Source: Pythium myriotylum
Lineage: Eukaryota > Oomycota > Peronosporomycetes > Pythiales > Pythiaceae
Assembly (NCBI GenBank): GCA_023091665.1
Contig: JALJCQ010000012.1
Coordinates: 1,674,001-1,738,000, forward strand
Direction: 5' to 3'
DNA: 64,000 bases
Part shown: positions 42,147 through 53,448 of the stretch, in pieces
Position numbering within the stretch: position 1 is the stretch's first letter
Layout: every line of letters starts with the position of its first letter
Position numbers and translations under genes: made by a program
Notes under the pieces: generated by a model
Databases searched by the model: none
What the model was told of the DNA's origin: nothing
Seen by the model: the letters and a program-made list of their open reading frames with translations, nothing else

Positions 42147-43433
42147 TCAAGAGAACCAGGCGCCCCAGGCAGGGAGACCCTGCTGGTCGAGCCCTTGCGT
42201 GGCACTGGATGAGGTCGATCCGTTCTTTGAAGGGATCTCCACGCGACAGATTGGACAGGAGTTGCCGATCTTGAGCCACTGGTGGAGACAGTCAGTGTGG
42301 AACATGTGCTGTAGTGCCATACATAGAATGAGACGAGCGTCGTAGAGAGAAAGCGGCAGTTGAGGCACAAACCTGGCACGGCATCCGAGTAAGCATCATC
42401 CCAATCGACATGTCGACTTGGCAGATGACACACTCGCGAGCATTCTTCCGAACAGTGATTTCGGCCGAAGGGGGCTGCTCGTCCGAGTTGGCTCGCAAAT
42501 ACTCTAAGAACCTTCAAGTACTCAAGGCAGTTAGGTCATTGCGCACGCCACTTGACATTTCGACCACTACGCACTTCTTTCCTTGGTTCATACTGAGCAT
42601 GAAGGCTGGAATGGTCACACTCGAGCTCTCCCCTTTCGAGTCCGTCATGGTGTACGGCCACACGTCGAATGTTTGGATGATTACGACTCCGAGAGCCCCA
42701 GCTGACTGGGCTCGCAACACTTTCTGAGCAAAAGTGCAGACTCCTCTCTCCATGACGACGATCTTGCCCTTGACTTTGTCGCCATTGGCAAGCTCTCGAG
42801 AGCCGTCAAGCGGGTCAGCCACACAAAGTTCCGCCCTTGGTAGGGATTCACACGGTCCAAAGTTTGCTGGCACAGCAACAACCTAAAACAGTCCGAGTTC
42901 GAACCTGAGGATCTCAATACGAGGCATCGGCCGGCCATCCTCGTACCTCGCCCTTGATTCCGCTGACAGTGATCGTGACCTCGATTGTAGACGCCTGGTC
43001 TGCAGCGAAGGACCCTAGTTTGGCGACTAAGAGAGACAAGACACAGCGATTACATCTAGCTCCACCACGGTCGAAGCAGAGGCAAGTACGGTATATACCT
43101 GCCGACTCGTCAGCTGGTCGGCGAGCGTCATTCGCTCCACCAAAGGTGTCGCCGAGCGTTTCCATGAGACGCTGCATGAGTTGCTCCACGTTGCGCTCGC
43201 CAAGGCCTGTCACATCGAGAGGATTCGCGTCGTCCTAGAGAAGCCCGTCGACGACTCGCGTCAGCGCGTCACGCAAAGAAACGAACCGTGTCCGGGACCT
43301 GTCTCAACGGCACGTACCCTTCGGCGGGACTCGGCCGCGCGGTCCTGGAGCTCGCAGCCGCAGATGAGACATCTCTTTCGATCTGCAGGTGCACATACGG
43401 TACGTATTTGACGTCGCGCGCGTTAGGACTCAT
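42147..43433 (-). CDS. PA-domain RING-H2 E3 ubiquitin ligase
   Basis: Six exons (43433-43299, 43234-43099, 43026-42947, 42882-42552, 42503-42373, 42308-42147) give 324 residues. The protease-associated domain lies at about residues 118-228 (ELANGDKVKGKIVVMERGVC, AQSAGALGVVIIQ, VTIPAFMLS). The RING-H2 follows at ~250-300 (CVICQ, MPCQHMFHTDCLHQWL, CPICR). Family members (RNF13, GRAIL) usually have a signal peptide and a TM helix between these domains; neither is visible here. Exon 4 to 5 is unusual: an in-frame TGA at 42516-42514 must be removed, and the best splice is a 48-base intron (42551-42504). The N-terminal exon (MSPNARDVKY) is the least certain part, joined by a 64-base intron with a weak GTCCCG donor. 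Confidence 0.8.
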
Positions 43434-44351
43434 CGTGGGACTCGTCCGTCGAGTCTCGCTGACGAACCGGGCGTGGTCTGGGTGGCGACTTCGTTGCAGT
43501 CCCTGCAGAACAACTGGCTCGCCTGGGTTGGACGAAGAGAGCGATCTTAGCCGCGAGCGCAGTCAGTCGAGGCGAGCGCAGAGAGACGCACGCGCGACGT
43601 CTGGCGGCCCGCGAAGGCCAGGTCGTCGAAGGCCGTCGCCATTCTTCGCCCGCAAGATTCTCAGCCGGAATGCTGGTCAGCGGGGCGATTAGTCGACCCG
43701 GGGGCTATTAATGCTCGGGAATGATGGTCTGGATTGTGTCACTCAACTGCAAGTGTTGCAGCGATAGTGATCTGGTTCCTCCCTCCATTCGTGGAACAAA
43801 ATGCAACTTTCACAGAGTGATCACCGTGGGTTGCAACGCGGCCCGTGAAACCGTCCGAAACCCGTTTCTTTCGATATTTTACTGCAACGGCAACCATCTG
43901 GAGAGGGTGCACTGGCTCAGTTAACACGTTCTGAAGCAACCCAGAACGAATACCTGTTAGAGTTTATATCGACCAGTACTACTGACGAGTTGTCCAATGA
44001 GGGGGTGGGGCGCCGGCCCGCAGGACCCAAGGAATGGGACAGCCCTGCGTGTTGCGGAATGGCGACTCGGCCGAAACAGCCGATAAAATCACCCGGTGGA
44101 TTAAAAGTCGCTGGATGATGGTGGCATGGCCGGGCGGGGCCTCCGCGAGTGTCGAGTCAGATGCGCTCACAATCCAACCGGAGACGACGCGGCGACCGAC
44201 GACTCGTCGTGCGGGCAGACGAGGAAGCGGCAGATTGGCTGGCGGCGCATTTTAGTCCCTGTCGCATTTAGTGAACGCGGAAACGCGGGCGCGTCGAATC
44301 TCCCTTCGTGTCAAAAGAGCAGAGAAGAAAACGAGAGAGAGCGCGACGAGC
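43434..44351. promoter_or_regulatory. Divergent intergenic region, PA-RING / PP2C
   Basis: About 920 bases between two divergent starts. A CCAAT pentamer sits at 43994-43998, within a G-rich stretch about 360 bases upstream of the PP2C start. Short open frames here show no family resemblance or splice support. Confidence 0.35.
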
Positions 44352-45500
44352 ATGGTCGTGCCCGACTTCAAGACCCCGCGCAGCGACACGGGCCCCGCCA
44401 AGCTCGCCAAGCCCGAGGAGCGCACGCGCACGCGCACCGAGGTCGCCTCGGACGACGACGTCTGCCCCGTGGGCGTCGCCACGAACCGCGGCGGCAAGAA
44501 CAACCAAGAGGTGCGAACCTTCGAGAAGGATGCACGGGCAGGAAGGAGATCGCTCGGGGGCTCATGAAAACGCGCTCTCTGTAGGATGCATACTTTGTGG
44601 GCGGCCGTCCCCCCATGCGCATGACGCTGAACGGCTATACGGGCCCGTTCGAAGGCTGCTTCGGCATCTTTGACGGCCACGGCGGCGACCGCGCGTCGCG
44701 GTACACGGCCGAGCACGTGTTCGCTCGCATCGACGACAATTTCCAGGCCACTCACGACATCGAAACCGCGATCTCGGTCGGCGTCCAGAAGCTCGACGAA
44801 GAGTTCTGCGGCATCGCTCGGAATACACAGCGACTGTTCATGACGAGAACGGCGAACATCGCTGAAGCACCGAACGGCGTCGCCCAGAAGATGGGCGTCG
44901 AAGATGGGTCGACATGTCTTGTCGCAATCATCCGAGATGGTGTCGTGTTCGTCGGGAACGTCGGCGACTCCCGTGCTATCATCGCTACCAAGAAGGGCAA
45001 AGCAATCGCACTGTCGATTGGTACGTAGTCTGTAGAGAGCACCCTTGTCACGAGTTCTCGGGAGCTTACTTTTGATTGCTTGCGCTTCAGACCAAAAGCC
45101 AGACCGCAAGGACGAACGTGAACGACTCGAAGCGAAGGGAGCCGTTGTGACAGGCCCTCCGATTCTCGCCAAGATCATGTGGCCCATGACAAAGTTTTTG
45201 GACTGCCCAAGAGTAAACGGAGCCCTCGCCATGTCAAGGTCCATCGGCGATATCTCACTCAAGAAGTACATCACAAGCGAGCCGGAGATCAAGACTCACC
45301 TCATCACACCTGACGACCGATATCTGATCATGGCCACAGATGGGCTTTGGGATGTCATGTCGAACAGCGCCGCCGCCAAGATGGCAGCCAAGTGCCCCGA
45401 CGCGCAAAGCGCCGCCGACGCGATCCTCAAGTATGCGTTGGACCACAGGACGGAGGATAACACGACGGTTCTCGTCGCCGATCTTGCGTCTTACAAATGA
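44352..45500 (+). CDS. PP2C-type (PPM) Ser/Thr protein phosphatase
   Basis: Three exons (44352-44510, 44585-45020, 45091-45500) give 334 residues. PPM phosphatases are metal-dependent (Mn/Mg) and act on phospho-Ser/Thr. Signature blocks are all present: the motif GCFGIFDGHGGDRAS with metal-binding Asp and Gly, FVGNVGDSRAI, ALAMSRSIGD, IMATDGLWDVMS with a metal Asp, and EDNTTVLVADL. The first ~50 residues are charged and probably disordered. The start (MVVPDFKTPRS) is the ATG nearest the conserved core; an upstream in-frame ATG at 44271 adds an Arg/Lys-rich stretch. Between about residues 118 and 150 an insert (QRLFMTRTANIAEAPNGV) interrupts the usual spacing; it could hide a short unspliced intron. 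Confidence 0.92.
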
Positions 45501-46256
45501 GAAAGGAAATCTATGTGTCAAATGGTCTCGAGTCCACTCAAGGCAAGCGCGGCCACTGCCGGTTGACACTCGCCCCCCATACGCGCTCACATGCCGTAAG
45601 GGCATTCAACTCGCTCGGCCGTGTCGCTGACTCGTCGTCCATGTCGCCAACGTTCTTCCGTTGTGTTGATGGTGGCGCGATACCATTGTTCACCCGTAAT
45701 CACCGACCACCGGGCCAGGTGGGGCCAAGTGGAAGGACCGAGACGTCTGGGTCCCTGCTAAATGTATGCGGACAATACAGTGCCGCTGACTAGTACCGTG
45801 CGGGCCCCTCCTTCTCATCCATCTCGTCGTGGGAATCCGTCACTGTCACTCACGGTCGTTCTTGTCAGTGGGACGAGTCGCGAGTGAGTCGCCGCGACGC
45901 GACCCGACTTCTCGTCTCGCGTAAAGCGCGCCGGGTCTTTTCGATGGATCTTCCCCCAAGTTCAACTTGCATCCGTTTCGCGATGGTCTCGTTCGCGAAG
46001 ATGACACCATCGCGCTCTCCACATGCAGTGGACAGCCGCTGTTCTCGTTCTCTCTCTGCAATCCCCAAGAGGCGCGCGTAGTGACATGGCTACAGTCACT
46101 CCAGCGCGGTTTTAGTCCTCGGCCCGGCTTTGCGCGTTGCATTTTTTCCTCGTCTTCTCGTTCAACCCAAATCACGTTTTATATCCGGCCAGATGGCGAG
46201 CTCTATTTTGGGTCCTTTCCGATGTTGCGCGGCCGGTGGCTTCGCGCAACATAAGA
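45501..46256. other. Intergenic region between PP2C and lipase genes
   Basis: About 755 bases between two co-oriented genes. Nothing coding or repetitive was recognised. It should hold the PP2C terminator region and the lipase promoter. Confidence 0.35.
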
Positions 46257-48894
46257 ATGGAGATGATCGCCATGGGCGGCGAGGTCAGACCCGTGAGCAG
46301 ACGGCCAAGTGACTTCGCGCCCATGCCGGCGCTCGTGGTCTTCGGACGGCGCAGTCGCGTGGGCAGCGACGACCTCTCGTGCCCGGCCTTCGTGCTCATC
46401 ATGTACCAGATCCCGTTCGTGCTGCTCGCCATCAGCTACGTCTCGTTCGGCCGCCGGTGCTCGTCCATGAGCTTCACGACCGAGGGCATCCCGTTCTGGT
46501 TCATGCTCTTCGCCATCCCGATCTACGGCTTCATGGCCTGCGTCTACCTCATGATCGTCCACGTCTCGTCCAAGGGCACGATCGTCGAGCACGAGCGCCG
46601 CATGATCATGCCGCGACTGCTCCAGGTGCACCTGCTCTGGTCCGTCTTCATGCTCGCGTACGGCGTCGCCGGGGTCACCTTCTGGTACCACGTCGAGCTC
46701 TGCTTCCCGGACGCGCACTACGTTCTGGTACGTTCAAGAGTCGCGTCGCTCAGTAAACGATTATCGTGCCGATGGAACGTTCACTGTAGGCCATCGCCGG
46801 CGCCATGGTTGCCGAGGTGAGCTTCACACTCACGTTCGGCGTCTGCATTCTCGGCGGCGCGCCACCGCACGAGCACTACCAGCCCGGCGAAGAAGGCACC
46901 TCCTCCCATTACGGTATTGCTTCTGCCGAGTCTGAACGACAGTCGCTCTTGGCCGGTACATGCCTTCGATCCTCCATTGAGCTGCCCGCTCGCTTCGCTG
47001 CTTTACTCGAATGGCTGGACTTGGCGAGGGGCGGCATGGCTTTCTCGTATTCGACTGACTCGATGATTTCTGTGCTGTAGAGGACCGCTCGATCCCCAAC
47101 TCGGACGTCTACGTGCCCCACCAACAGCGTTGGGAGAAGCGTTGCCAGTCCCTGTGCGCCTGTGTGCGCTGCTTCACGTGCAATCTCTTCGGTGGCGCCG
47201 GCACCCAGCACGACTCCATGTCAGTTGTCGCGAACGTGTTTGCCAGACTCTTTTATGGCAGTCCGGATCTCGTCATTTCAGATATTGTAGCTGGCTTCAT
47301 CTTGTTGGCCGCCGTTCAGGCCCATGAAGAAGAGCTGGAAGAAGTCGCTCGACAGAATGGCACCGCGGCCGTTACTTCGAGTGGCGAGGGCGTTGCCACT
47401 CTGCACGAATTGCGCCAGCGACTCAAGAACGACGCTGGCTATGTGGGGAACAGTAATGCCAGCGGACCATCCAGCGTCGCTTCGAACGGAAGCAGTCGTG
47501 CCGGGCCGTCATCTCAAGGCGCGCAGCTCGAGAGTCAGGGAGACTACGTCGCGATCTCGATCGCGTCACCAATTTCCAATGGAGGAAACGGACTTGTCGG
47601 TTCCCCGCCTGTGACTGAGAACCTGCTGCTTTCGAATGACCCCGAGCTAGCTGAGAAAGTCGAAGAACTTGCACATTTTTCCAAGTACGCGGTGGGCATC
47701 TACGGGTGGATGCTGTATGTATGGTCTCACCCTTGGACTGCGACTTTTCGCCTCGCGTTCTCGTGCATGAAGAAGCGTCATCACTACATCCACGGCGACA
47801 ACATGTTCCACCTCGGCCAGTCCGCTCTGCAACTCGAAACCCAAGTGCGAGCTCACGACATCGTCTACGCCAGCTTCAAAAACACGGTGTACCGTCCGGC
47901 CTTCTGTGTGCTTCTCGACCACGGGCGCAAGGAAGTTGTGATCGCGATTCGAGGCACGCTGTCGCTTGAAGATTGTCTTACCGATGTCATTGCATACGGC
48001 AAGCCTTTAGATGAACTAGCGGATCGAATCGGCTGCGATGGTCGCGGCGAGTATGCCCATCAAGGCTTCTTACACTGCGCCGAGTCGATCTATCACGACA
48101 TAAACCGACTCGGTCTCTTGCAAATGCTCTTCGATCCAGAAAGCAACGCGTCAATTGCACTCGACGAGGTGAACGCTTGTGAGCCTGGCGAGTACCGCGA
48201 GTACGGTCTCGTGGTCACTGGCCACTCCCTTGGGTCAGCCACCGCCGTGTTGTTGTCGGTCATGCTACGCCCGCGATACCCGAACCTGCGTTGCTTCGCC
48301 TACAGTCCCCCCGGTTGCACACTCTCACCAGGGCTGGCTCGTCGCTGCGATGAGTATGTCACGTCTGTCGTCGTTGGGCACGATATCATCGCGCGCTCGT
48401 CACTCACGTCGGCCGAAGCACTCCGCGACCAGGTCATCGACCTCATTGGTCGTAGTAAGGTTGGCAAATCAGCAATCCTGCGTCAAGTGGTCGCTTGGAA
48501 GAAGCCCCATGAGTTACTTCATGATGACTTTAGTCACAACGATGTCAACGGGTTCGGTAACCACTTGGCCAACTACCGCACGATGCTGCAGCGCATCCAG
48601 GAATCGGAGCCCATCAACCCGCTCACGATTCCAGGACGCATCATCCACTTGAAGCGCAACGAGACCAATCACCATGTCGGTTGTTGGGTTTGCTGCCGCC
48701 CAGGCAGCGGAGGTATCTGCTGTACTGAGCGAAATAACTACGACTTCGCTTGGTCCTCTGCCGACCAGTTCTCGAGCATTCACATCGCACGAACCATGCT
48801 GGACGACCACTTCCCAGACAAAGTGCACCACGTGCTTCAGGACTGCTCGCGACGGCTACGACCAAAGGAGAACGCCTGCATGTACAGTAGCTAG
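46257..48894 (+). CDS. Diacylglycerol-lipase-like class 3 lipase with four TM helices
   Basis: Three exons (46257-46727, 46790-46913, 47081-48894) give 802 residues. Four N-terminal TM helices (for example FVLIMYQIPFVLLAISYV, FMLFAIPIYGFMACVYLMIV, LLWSVFMLAYGVAGVTFW) and a cytosolic class 3 lipase domain match the plan of animal DAGL-alpha/beta, which release 2-arachidonoylglycerol or other monoacylglycerols from DAG. The nucleophile elbow VVTGHSLGSA carries Ser581; the block EVVIAIRGTLSLEDCLTD holds the oxyanion region. A Ser/Gly-rich insert separates TM4 and lipase. The second intron is 167 bases, the longest assigned in the window; exon 3's join restores the Glu-Asp-Arg block. It is convergent with the myotubularin gene, 63 bases between stops. 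Confidence 0.9.
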
Positions 48895-48957
48895 ATACGC
48901 AGAGCGGGACTTCCATTAAATGGGTTCATACAAGCGAGAGAACTTGTACCGAGACAG

Positions 48958-51453
48958 CTAGAGCTGGGTCGTGACTGCTGCCGGGGGTGGTGGCCGTCCA
49001 CAGACGCCGCACTTGGCCGACGATGCGAAGTTGACTTTAGAGCAGATCGCGCATGCCCAAGACCCAGGAGGAAGAACCGGAGCAGTGTAAGGAGAGCTGC
49101 TTGGAGAAGGTGACGTATCAACCGGCTTTGGAGGAGAAGTCTCGAACAGAGTGGGAACAAAAGGTGCCGATACAGATGGAGGAGGAGGTAGTGACGAAAG
49201 TGTCGCGGGGACAGCTCCGTGCAATGTAGCGGTGTCCGGAGGTATTGAAGCACCTGAATCTCCGCGAAGAAGCAAGAGTTCTTGTTCAAGTACGTGAATC
49301 TTCAGCATCGCTGCAGCCATAGAGTCTGCCAGGTCTTGGTGGGTGCTGCGAGGAGTAGATTTGACCGAGCCCCAGTTTGGAGGGGTGTTGTTGCCTCTGG
49401 GGTTCGTGTCAAAAGTGGCGCCGCGGAAGTAGTATTCGGTCCACAAAGTCACGTTCCGCAGTAGCGTCGAGCTGGGTGGGATGAGTGTCTTCTCACTATG
49501 CTCACGATAGAACGGGTTGGTGTATTGGTCAGTGTGGGCCAGAATATGGGCCCACAGTGATGGCGTGCGTGTGTATGACCCCCAGGTCGTCCTCTCGCGA
49601 TCGCAGTTACCAAGGAACGTGCCGAATCGACCCGAGAAAAGTGCATCCGCAATCTCTTCCAAGAACTTCGTGTTGAACTCGAAGTACGTTGGATACTGGC
49701 GCCATAACTGCCACACGCAGTCAAGAAACTGAAGGAAGATTGGCGACTGCTCCTCGTCTTCAGTCTTGCCGGGACCGACACGATCGTGGAACTTGTGCCC
49801 CGGCAAAATCCACTCTTTCTCAACGACCTGCATGAAGCCGACGATAGTGCGGTAATGCTTATCCAGCAGCATCTGCGACAGCGCGCACAGTTGGCCAGTG
49901 CGATCCCACCCATCGCTGCAGTGAACCAACACTGTCGTCTGTCTGTTTTCGACTGCATCAGCCACGCGTACTGCTGCGGACAGCACGAGTCGGACATGCT
50001 GAAGCCACTTGGTCTCTTCGACACGAACTAGCCACGAATAATCCATGTCTGGGTTTGTTGAGCTAGCGAGGCTGCGTACAGTCTCGATGCTCTCACGCAT
50101 GGCGTGGATATTGGCGATGTTCAGGAAGCTAATCCGTGCGTGGTGGAGGTTTGAGCTCTCGGTGCCTCCACCCGTGAGCTTGTTGACACGTGCGTTCAGC
50201 TCCGGGCGACAATCGGCGATCCAGACTTTTTGTTGCGTATGGTTCGAGCCGGCGATACGAGCCAAATAACGCTCATCCGCAGCATTCTGAGCGTTGAAGA
50301 TACCGCGCTTGGGCTGAGCACACCGCCAGATAGACGCGCTGTTGCGCGAGTGAACGAAGCAGCAAATGGGCAGGCGTCCCTTGGACCGGAACTCGGCGAC
50401 ACTGAGGATTTCCGTGTCACTTACTGACGACGGCACGACGAGCTGCTGCGGGTACGTGGCGCACATGGTGTAATTCCTGTTGACGTCCGTGATGCGATAC
50501 GCGCTGTGGCGGAAGTCGACGCCCATTCGCTGGAAGTCGCGTTGGAGGTCGAAGATTCGGTGTCCGCGCAGTTCCTGCTCTTCTTCCTGGCGAGTACGCG
50601 TCTTGGGTACGAAGGCAAACAGGTTGACGGGCGAGTCAACGAACACGTGGCGGTTGAGGGTGGTCATGAGCGTGGTAATGTCGCCACCAAGCGTCCACGA
50701 GCGGATGTCCTTGAACTTGATCACGAGCTGAGACGGGGTGTCGTATCTGGATCGAGACGATGGCGCCGTTTGCGGATACGAGAGCTTGGCCACGCACGCT
50801 CGAGGAATGCCCGCGATGGCGTCGTCTAGAAGGCGGTGGAAGTGCCCAGGCGAGCGCAGCGCCGAGTTGGACGGCTCGAAACGGAGCCGGAAGTTGGTCA
50901 CCAAGAGAGACCCCGGAAGCGACGGGAGCCCGAGCGGCGTCGGGAACATGAAGGTCACGCTCACCGCCGACAGCTGCGATTCTCCGGGCAGCATCCACGC
51001 ATGCTTGGTCGATCCTCGCGCGCTCGCGGTTTGCGATATCGAGGCTGGTGACGGAGACGACGCCGACGAAGCAGTAGCCGAGGCGATCGCCGAGGCGATC
51101 AACGGGCTCTGCAGGATCGAGTAGCCGCTCGATGGCGGAGGCGGAGCTGCCGCGTACGACGGTGGCGGCGACGGTGTGGCCGCGGCGGCGGCGGATGGCG
51201 CGTACCCGTTGGAGCCCACGGCCGAGCGGAGCGCGCTCATGTCGTACGGCGACGACGCGGCGACGGATGACGCGGACGAGGACGAGGACGACGAGGTCGT
51301 GGAGGTCGGCGGGGACGGCGCGGCCTTGGGCGCGAGCGCCAGCAGACGCGCCATCCGCGCGTGGTGCGCGCAGTGGCCGGCGGCGTCGGTGGCGGGCGAG
51401 GCGCAGCGCGCGCCGGCGTGCGTGATGGCGACGCAGACGCCGTCCGAGCTCAT
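48958..51453 (-). CDS. Myotubularin-family phosphoinositide 3-phosphatase with terminal zinc motifs
   Basis: One exon gives 831 residues. Myotubularins remove the 3-phosphate from PI3P and PI(3,5)P2 on endosomes. After a Ser/Ala/Pro-rich region (~35-145) come a PH-GRAM domain (PGSLLVTNFRLRFEPSN) and the phosphatase core: FRSKGRLPICCFVH, and the active-site loop HCSDGWDRTGQ with Cys512 and Arg518, intact for catalysis. The C-terminus has a RanBP2-type zinc finger (WACAICSKVNF, CGVCG), an unusual attachment. The N-terminus (residues 7-31) has a C-x-A-x-T-x-x-G-x-x-C pattern followed by G-H-C-x-x-H, like small Cys/His zinc motifs seen in mobile-element and phage proteins. No FYVE domain is present. 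The start ATG (MSSDGVCVA) is required to include this motif. It is divergent from OGG1 across 184 bases. Confidence 0.93.
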   Translation of the reverse strand: MSSDGVCVAITHAGARCASPATDAAGHCAHHARMARLLALAPKAAPSPPTSTTSSSSSSSASSVAASSPYDMSALRSAVGSNGYAPSAAAAATPSPPPSYAAAPPPPSSGYSILQSPLIASAIASATASSASSPSPASISQTASARGSTKHAWMLPGESQLSAVSVTFMFPTPLGLPSLPGSLLVTNFRLRFEPSNSALRSPGHFHRLLDDAIAGIPRACVAKLSYPQTAPSSRSRYDTPSQLVIKFKDIRSWTLGGDITTLMTTLNRHVFVDSPVNLFAFVPKTRTRQEEEQELRGHRIFDLQRDFQRMGVDFRHSAYRITDVNRNYTMCATYPQQLVVPSSVSDTEILSVAEFRSKGRLPICCFVHSRNSASIWRCAQPKRGIFNAQNAADERYLARIAGSNHTQQKVWIADCRPELNARVNKLTGGGTESSNLHHARISFLNIANIHAMRESIETVRSLASSTNPDMDYSWLVRVEETKWLQHVRLVLSAAVRVADAVENRQTTVLVHCSDGWDRTGQLCALSQMLLDKHYRTIVGFMQVVEKEWILPGHKFHDRVGPGKTEDEEQSPIFLQFLDCVWQLWRQYPTYFEFNTKFLEEIADALFSGRFGTFLGNCDRERTTWGSYTRTPSLWAHILAHTDQYTNPFYREHSEKTLIPPSSTLLRNVTLWTEYYFRGATFDTNPRGNNTPPNWGSVKSTPRSTHQDLADSMAAAMLKIHVLEQELLLLRGDSGASIPPDTATLHGAVPATLSSLPPPPSVSAPFVPTLFETSPPKPVDTSPSPSSSPYTAPVLPPGSWACAICSKVNFASSAKCGVCGRPPPPAAVTTQL

Positions 51454-51637
51454 GGCCGAGGATGACGCTTGCGCCCGTGAGGGGGTCTGACGATGAGATC
51501 AGTTCAACACAGCGAGGGGGAATCGTGAAATTACAGAACTAGACGGGATGATGCACGGTGGCAATTGTAATTTACTTGTTTTTTCCAGGAAATGTCCGTT
51601 TTTGAGCAGCTATTACAGTACATTGCATTGGCTCGAC

Positions 51638-53065
51638 ATGCGAAGGTCGACGCGGATCCGCTCGGCGTCGACGGCGCTTGGCGGCGCGGGAGCGCCAGTC
51701 GGCGCGGAATCCACGGCGAAACGGTCTGCGCTGGTCGCCAAGCGCGCGCTGTCGGCGTCGTCGGCGCCCGAGAAGGCCCCAGAGAAGAAGATCAAGGTCG
51801 AATTCGCGGTCTCCGTCAAAGCGGAGACGCTGCCGGAGGCGAGTCCGACCTCCGTGGAGCTGGGTGATGGCGATGGCGACTGGAAGGACCTGTGCGCTAC
51901 ACAAGAGCTCTCGTGCGTGGTCACGTTGACCTCGGGCCAGGTGTTCTCGTGGAAACGATACGCAGACAGCGACGCGTGGATCGGCGTCGTGAGACAGCAG
52001 GTCTTCAAGCTGCGCGAACGCGACCAGCGTGTGCAGTACCAACTCGTGTATCCGCCCGACCGTGAGTTTAATCAATGCCAGCACGTATCGCTCTGCTCAT
52101 GGTGTTTACTTGTTGTCGTGCTCCAGTTTCAAGTGAGCAAGCCTACGACATACTGCATGATTACTTCCGACTCGAGGTAAGTACTCGACTAACCAGCTAC
52201 CGGACATCTAGGAGCACCACTTGACTCGCTAAATTAACTGTCGATGTAGGTGGAGGCTGTACCGCTGTACCAATTGTGGAGCAAACAAGACGACGACATG
52301 TCCAAGGTCATCAAGAGCCTTCCAGGACTTCGTATTGTCCGACAAGACCCCGTTGAATGCCTCTTCGCGTTCATTTGCTCTTCCAACAACAACATCCAAC
52401 GTATTACGCAAATGATGACAAAACTGAAAGCAACGTACGGGCAGCTTCTCTACCACGACCCCACTACCGACGAAAAGTTCTTCGGGTTCCCGAGTGTGGA
52501 AGCTCTGGCGTCGCGAGCACAGGAAGAGACTTTACGGGACCTTGGCTTCGGATACCGAGCTCCCTTCATTGTGAAATCAAGCCAGTTGCTTCAGTCACGC
52601 GGAGGGCGCGAGTATCTGATGGAATTGCGCAACACTCCTACGAGCGGTGACGACGACGAGTACGCTGCCAAGCTGATGGAGTTTGCTGGGGTTGGCCGCA
52701 AGGTCGCTGATTGTATTGGCTTGTTCTCGCTGAGCAAACTCCACGCAATCCCTGTGGATACGCATGTGTGGCAAATCGCTTGTCGCGAATTCGATCCGTC
52801 GCTCAAGAACAAAAAGAGTTTGACGCCGTCGGTCTACCAAGCCGTGGGCGACCACTTTCGCACTCGATTCTCACCCCTGGCTGGATGGGCCCACAGTGTC
52901 TTGTTCACTGGTGATCTCAAGAGCTTCCTCGACCACTTGCCCGATGATATGCAGAAGAAGAGGAAGAAGACAGCAAAGCCGAGCAAGTCCGAGGTCGACC
53001 CGATCAAGGACGAGCCTGCGAGCGTGGGAGGTGGGAAGCCAAGGAACCGAGCTCGTCGCTCGTGA
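51638..53065 (+). CDS. OGG1: 8-oxoguanine DNA glycosylase/AP lyase
   Basis: Three exons (51638-52061, 52127-52176, 52250-53065) give 429 residues. OGG1 excises 8-oxoguanine paired with C and nicks the backbone. Family blocks: TLTSGQVFSWKRY, VRQDPVECLFAFICSSNNNI, LGFGYRAPFI, and the helix-hairpin-helix EFAGVGRKVADCIGLFSLS with catalytic Lys309 and, 19 residues on, Asp328 in IPVDTHVWQIA. Both match human Lys249 and Asp268. The ~85-residue N-terminus is Ala/Ser/Lys-rich, and the C-terminus has basic clusters (KKRKKTAKPSK) suiting nuclear import. I start at MRRSTRIRS. An in-frame upstream ATG (51548) is possible and would extend the N-terminus by 30 residues, perhaps as a mitochondrial form. Confidence 0.95.
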
Positions 53066-53448
53066 GAAAGCAGAGACTTCTGGCTACGTACATAGCAGAG
53101 TTTCGAGTCGAGGTTGTGATCAGCTGTGGGGCGTCTTCATTGGCAAGAGCCACGCAGCGAGGCCCAGAGGCTCCAGGCTCACTTCAGCTGTGAGTCGTGG
53201 TTGGTGGTGGGATTGACTAACAACGGGTTCTGCTGCCACCGATCGATTCGCGCGAAACCGTTTTATGCACTACCGCAACCTCTGTAACCTGATAAAGATC
53301 CCTTTTCCACGCTTTTCACGTGAAGAACATGGAGATTCGCAGGCTCCAATGGCGTTATCAGCTCGAACGGGGGAAGCTGCGCAGCCGTCCAGTCCACCCG
53401 ACGGTCTCCCTCTTGGAGGCGCCAGTCTGAGACCTTGAGCCCGACGCA
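53066..53448. other. Intergenic region between OGG1 and ferroportin-like gene
   Basis: About 380 bases between co-oriented genes; no coding, RNA or repeat feature recognised. Confidence 0.35.

Noticed and set aside
42504..42521. 18-base intron or recoded TGA (selenocysteine or readthrough) in the PA-RING gene
   Set aside because: A 48-base GT-AG intron explains the data without an exceptional mechanism; no selenocysteine family or stem-loop is apparent.
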